This document shows, one piece after another, positions 62,258 through 64,000 of a DNA stretch of 64,000 nucleotides (positions are counted from its first letter, which is position 1; the number at the start of each line of letters is the position of its first letter). The notes beneath the pieces were generated by a model. That model saw only the letters and a program-made list of their open reading frames with translations. It ran no database searches and was not told where the DNA came from. The position numbers were made by a program, and so were the translations under genes. Origin of the DNA: Aureliella sp046290675 (GTDB taxonomy: Bacteria > Planctomycetota > Planctomycetia > Pirellulales > Pirellulaceae); the NCBI GenBank assembly GCA_046290675.1, contig JBKAHA010000004.1:372001-436000 (forward strand). The letters are read 5' to 3'.

Positions 62258-63595
62258 CTACTCCGCGGTTGGTGCCAATAGGCGTTCAAGTTTCTCGTCT
62301 TCATCTCGATCGTAAACGACTTCGCCACCTACAATCGTGTACTGAACCCAAGAGCCGATATCGAGCGGTGAACCGGTCAGCACGACTAGGTCCGCCTCTT
62401 TACCGACTTCGATCGAGCCTACTTGATCGTCGATGCCGAGCAGTTTGGCCGGACCCAGAGTAAGGCTCTTGTAAGCGTCGCTGACCGACATGCCATATTT
62501 GACGGCAGTTGCAGCTTGGTACCAGAAATAGCTACTTCCGACTGCCCCCCGGCTGCTTGCCGGAGACACTTGGAACACCAAACTTAAACCAGCCTTCTGG
62601 TAGATCTCTGGCAGAACAATTTTCTGATCTTTGCGTGTCCTGGGATCTGTTTCCCAGTAGACGAGTGTCGGATCAAGGATCACTGACTTTGCCCTGGAGG
62701 CGAGTCGCTTTGATGCCTTGTGGCAGTCCCTACCCAGTACGAAGATGGGCTCAAGCCCGTATTCTTCACAGATACCTAGGGCTGAGGTCACGTCCATTGC
62801 GACTTCGCAGTAGATGTAAACGGGCATGTCTCCTTGAAGGGCGAGCTTCAGTGCTGCTAGGCCTTCATCTTCAGGAGTTTTGGCTTTGGATTCAGACTCC
62901 TCTTTGTCATCCTCACTCGAGTCTGACTCTTTCTTGGCATCTGTCTTGTCTTCACCTTTTTTGTCTTGGTCACCTTCGTCTGATTTTTCTTCGTCGGCCT
63001 CTTTCTCTTTTTCGATAGCCTTTTTGGCTTTGTCGAGTTCTCGTCGCAGTCTAGCCATCTGACTCATGCGGCTACCGCTGGTAGGACGCATCGACAGTTT
63101 CAATGCCGAATCACGCTGTACGATCATGTCGTTGACGTAACCGCCGGCCGTTTTGACGATGGCGGCTTTACCTCCGATCAGCGTACTGTTTCCAGGTACG
63201 ACGGCTGCGGTTGTGATTCCATTCCGGCGGCACTCTTCAAAGTAAGACGAGATTGGGTCGATCGAGTCGACAACCGAAAGAAATGGAACGACCGAGTTTT
63301 GCTCGTTAGCTTGGCTCATGCCAGCGGAGTTGTGTGCATCGATGTAGCCGGGCATGACGACCATGCCTTCGCCATCAATCACTTTGGCTTCACCTGGGAC
63401 ATCGACATCGGCGCCGACAGCCTCGATCATCCCGTCTCGAATGAGCACGGTGCCGGTCTCTATCTCATCTCCGGAAACGGTGATGATCTTAGCGCCCTGG
63501 ATGGCCAGTGGTCCCGCGGCAGGCAGGGCCGAAGGTGCCATGGCAGCGACCAGCAAGAGTGCTCGGGATAGTAGGGTGTATTTCAAACGATGCAT
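62258..63595 (-). CDS. Amidohydrolase-fold exported protein, HxH partly lost
   Basis: A 445-residue protein. A hydrophobic leader (LLSRALLLVAAMAPSALPAAG) is followed by the standard composite domain (ETGTVLIRDGMIEAVGADVDV). The metal motif reads VMPGYIDAHNSAGMSQ, keeping the first His but not the second. The later barrel His site is PVYIYCEVAMDV, with no His. A 60-residue Lys/Glu/Asp-rich insert (KEADEEKSDEGDQDKKGEDK and similar) interrupts the barrel. The C-terminal SIEVGKEADLVVLTGSPLDI is normal. Only 2-3 bases separate it from both neighbours, showing a tight operon. Confidence 0.83.
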   Translation of the reverse strand: MHRLKYTLLSRALLLVAAMAPSALPAAGPLAIQGAKIITVSGDEIETGTVLIRDGMIEAVGADVDVPGEAKVIDGEGMVVMPGYIDAHNSAGMSQANEQNSVVPFLSVVDSIDPISSYFEECRRNGITTAAVVPGNSTLIGGKAAIVKTAGGYVNDMIVQRDSALKLSMRPTSGSRMSQMARLRRELDKAKKAIEKEKEADEEKSDEGDQDKKGEDKTDAKKESDSSEDDKEESESKAKTPEDEGLAALKLALQGDMPVYIYCEVAMDVTSALGICEEYGLEPIFVLGRDCHKASKRLASRAKSVILDPTLVYWETDPRTRKDQKIVLPEIYQKAGLSLVFQVSPASSRGAVGSSYFWYQAATAVKYGMSVSDAYKSLTLGPAKLLGIDDQVGSIEVGKEADLVVLTGSPLDIGSWVQYTIVGGEVVYDRDEDEKLERLLAPTAE

Positions 63596-63597
63596 TG

Positions 63598-63999
63598 CTA
63601 TTTACTTTCAGTTGCACCAAATGTCTTGCCCGCGATCATGGTCCACTGGACTCTTGATGTTGGTTTCATTGGGTCGTCCGTTAACGCGACGAGGTCAGCT
63701 TGTTTACCTACTGCAATGGATCCCACATCTTTTGAAATCCCAAGGATTTCTGCGGGCCAAATCGTAATTGCTTTCAGTGCTTTCTCTTTTTCCAGTCCGA
63801 AACGGATGGAGAAACGCGCTTTTTCCAGAAGCTCGTCGCCGGCTATGCAGAAGTCAATTTCTTGATCCGCGAGTTGTCCAGGGACGTTCCAACGCAGGTC
63901 TGTGCCCTCGCGCCCCCTTAGAGCCGATAGCGATGCCCCAAATGTCATGCCCGTAAATACGAGTGGGCTGTCATAGGCTTTGAATTCTTCGGTCATGCG
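63598..63999 (-). CDS. Amidohydrolase-fold protein (5'-truncated by the window end)
   Basis: The C-terminal about 133 residues of another array member. The reading frame is still open at the window edge, so the true start lies beyond. The segment ALKAITIWPAEILGISKDVG and SIAVGKQADLVALTDDPM match the C-terminal composite domain of its neighbours. The metal site, if any, is outside the window. It ends 2 bases before the next gene. Confidence 0.8.
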   Translation of the reverse strand, partial: RMTEEFKAYDSPLVFTGMTFGASLSALRGREGTDLRWNVPGQLADQEIDFCIAGDELLEKARFSIRFGLEKEKALKAITIWPAEILGISKDVGSIAVGKQADLVALTDDPMKPTSRVQWTMIAGKTFGATESK

Positions 64000-64000
64000 G

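Noticed and set aside
1..64000. CRISPR array, rRNA, tRNA, transposase or phage genes
   Set aside because: None was recognised by eye on either strand; weak or short elements could have been missed.

Overview
The window looks like chromosomal DNA of a planctomycete, most likely a Pirellulaceae (Rhodopirellula/Blastopirellula-like) bacterium. This rests on families that are typical of that phylum: a DUF1559 prepilin-like protein, a DUF1592/DUF1552 gene pair, a BBP7-type outer-membrane barrel, a large SdrD/DUF11 surface protein with the ESRRLLAAD export motif, an ECF sigma factor and an LhgO-type oxidase. No rRNA, tRNA, CRISPR array, transposase or prophage gene was recognised. About 50 protein genes are supported. 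Two are cut by the window ends and one is read through an in-frame TGA.

Positions 1-6.7 kb hold an acyl-chain biosynthesis cluster: a phytoene-desaturase-like flavoenzyme (5' end missing), three hot-dog dehydratases, a FabI-like reductase, a YghO-like acyltransferase and an unusually long acyl carrier protein. A convergent gene for a polyglutamine exported protein interrupts it. No ketosynthase is visible. Positions 6.8-15.9 kb carry two TatA/B-like genes, an inositol monophosphatase, a xylose-reductase-like aldo/keto reductase, an ECF sigma factor, a lone ABC ATPase, a membrane TPR protein, an exported MsrA and a YifB ATPase.

Positions 16-34.7 kb are mostly single genes: a DUF1559 protein, a tetrahaem cytochrome, a degenerate-HExxH zinc-ribbon protein, a SRPBCC protein, a gamma-glutamylcyclotransferase-like protein, a WYL regulator, a bifunctional-nuclease-like protein, PdxA, an SLC13/TrkA-C transporter, LhgO, a phosphatase-superfamily/esterase pair and a secreted triplicated-domain protein. 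Positions 35-44.5 kb carry a plus-strand series of exported proteins: a PQQ-like propeller, a DUF1592 c-type cytochrome, a Tat-exported DUF1552 protein, a HEAT-repeat protein and, most notably, a deiodinase-like redoxin with two EF-hands. The redoxin reads through a TGA followed by a textbook bacterial SECIS hairpin, so it is a predicted selenoprotein.

Positions 44.6-48 kb carry an adenylate-kinase-like protein, an ATP-grasp enzyme and a YgfZ/CAF17 protein. Positions 48-55 kb carry the giant surface protein, the BBP7 barrel and an SPFH/ribbon-helix-helix pair. Positions 55-64 kb form one minus-strand operon of tandem secreted amidohydrolase-fold proteins, with overlapping or nearly touching genes. 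Only one member keeps the HxH metal motif. The best candidates for new biology are the selenoprotein, the amidohydrolase-like array and the acyl-chain cluster.
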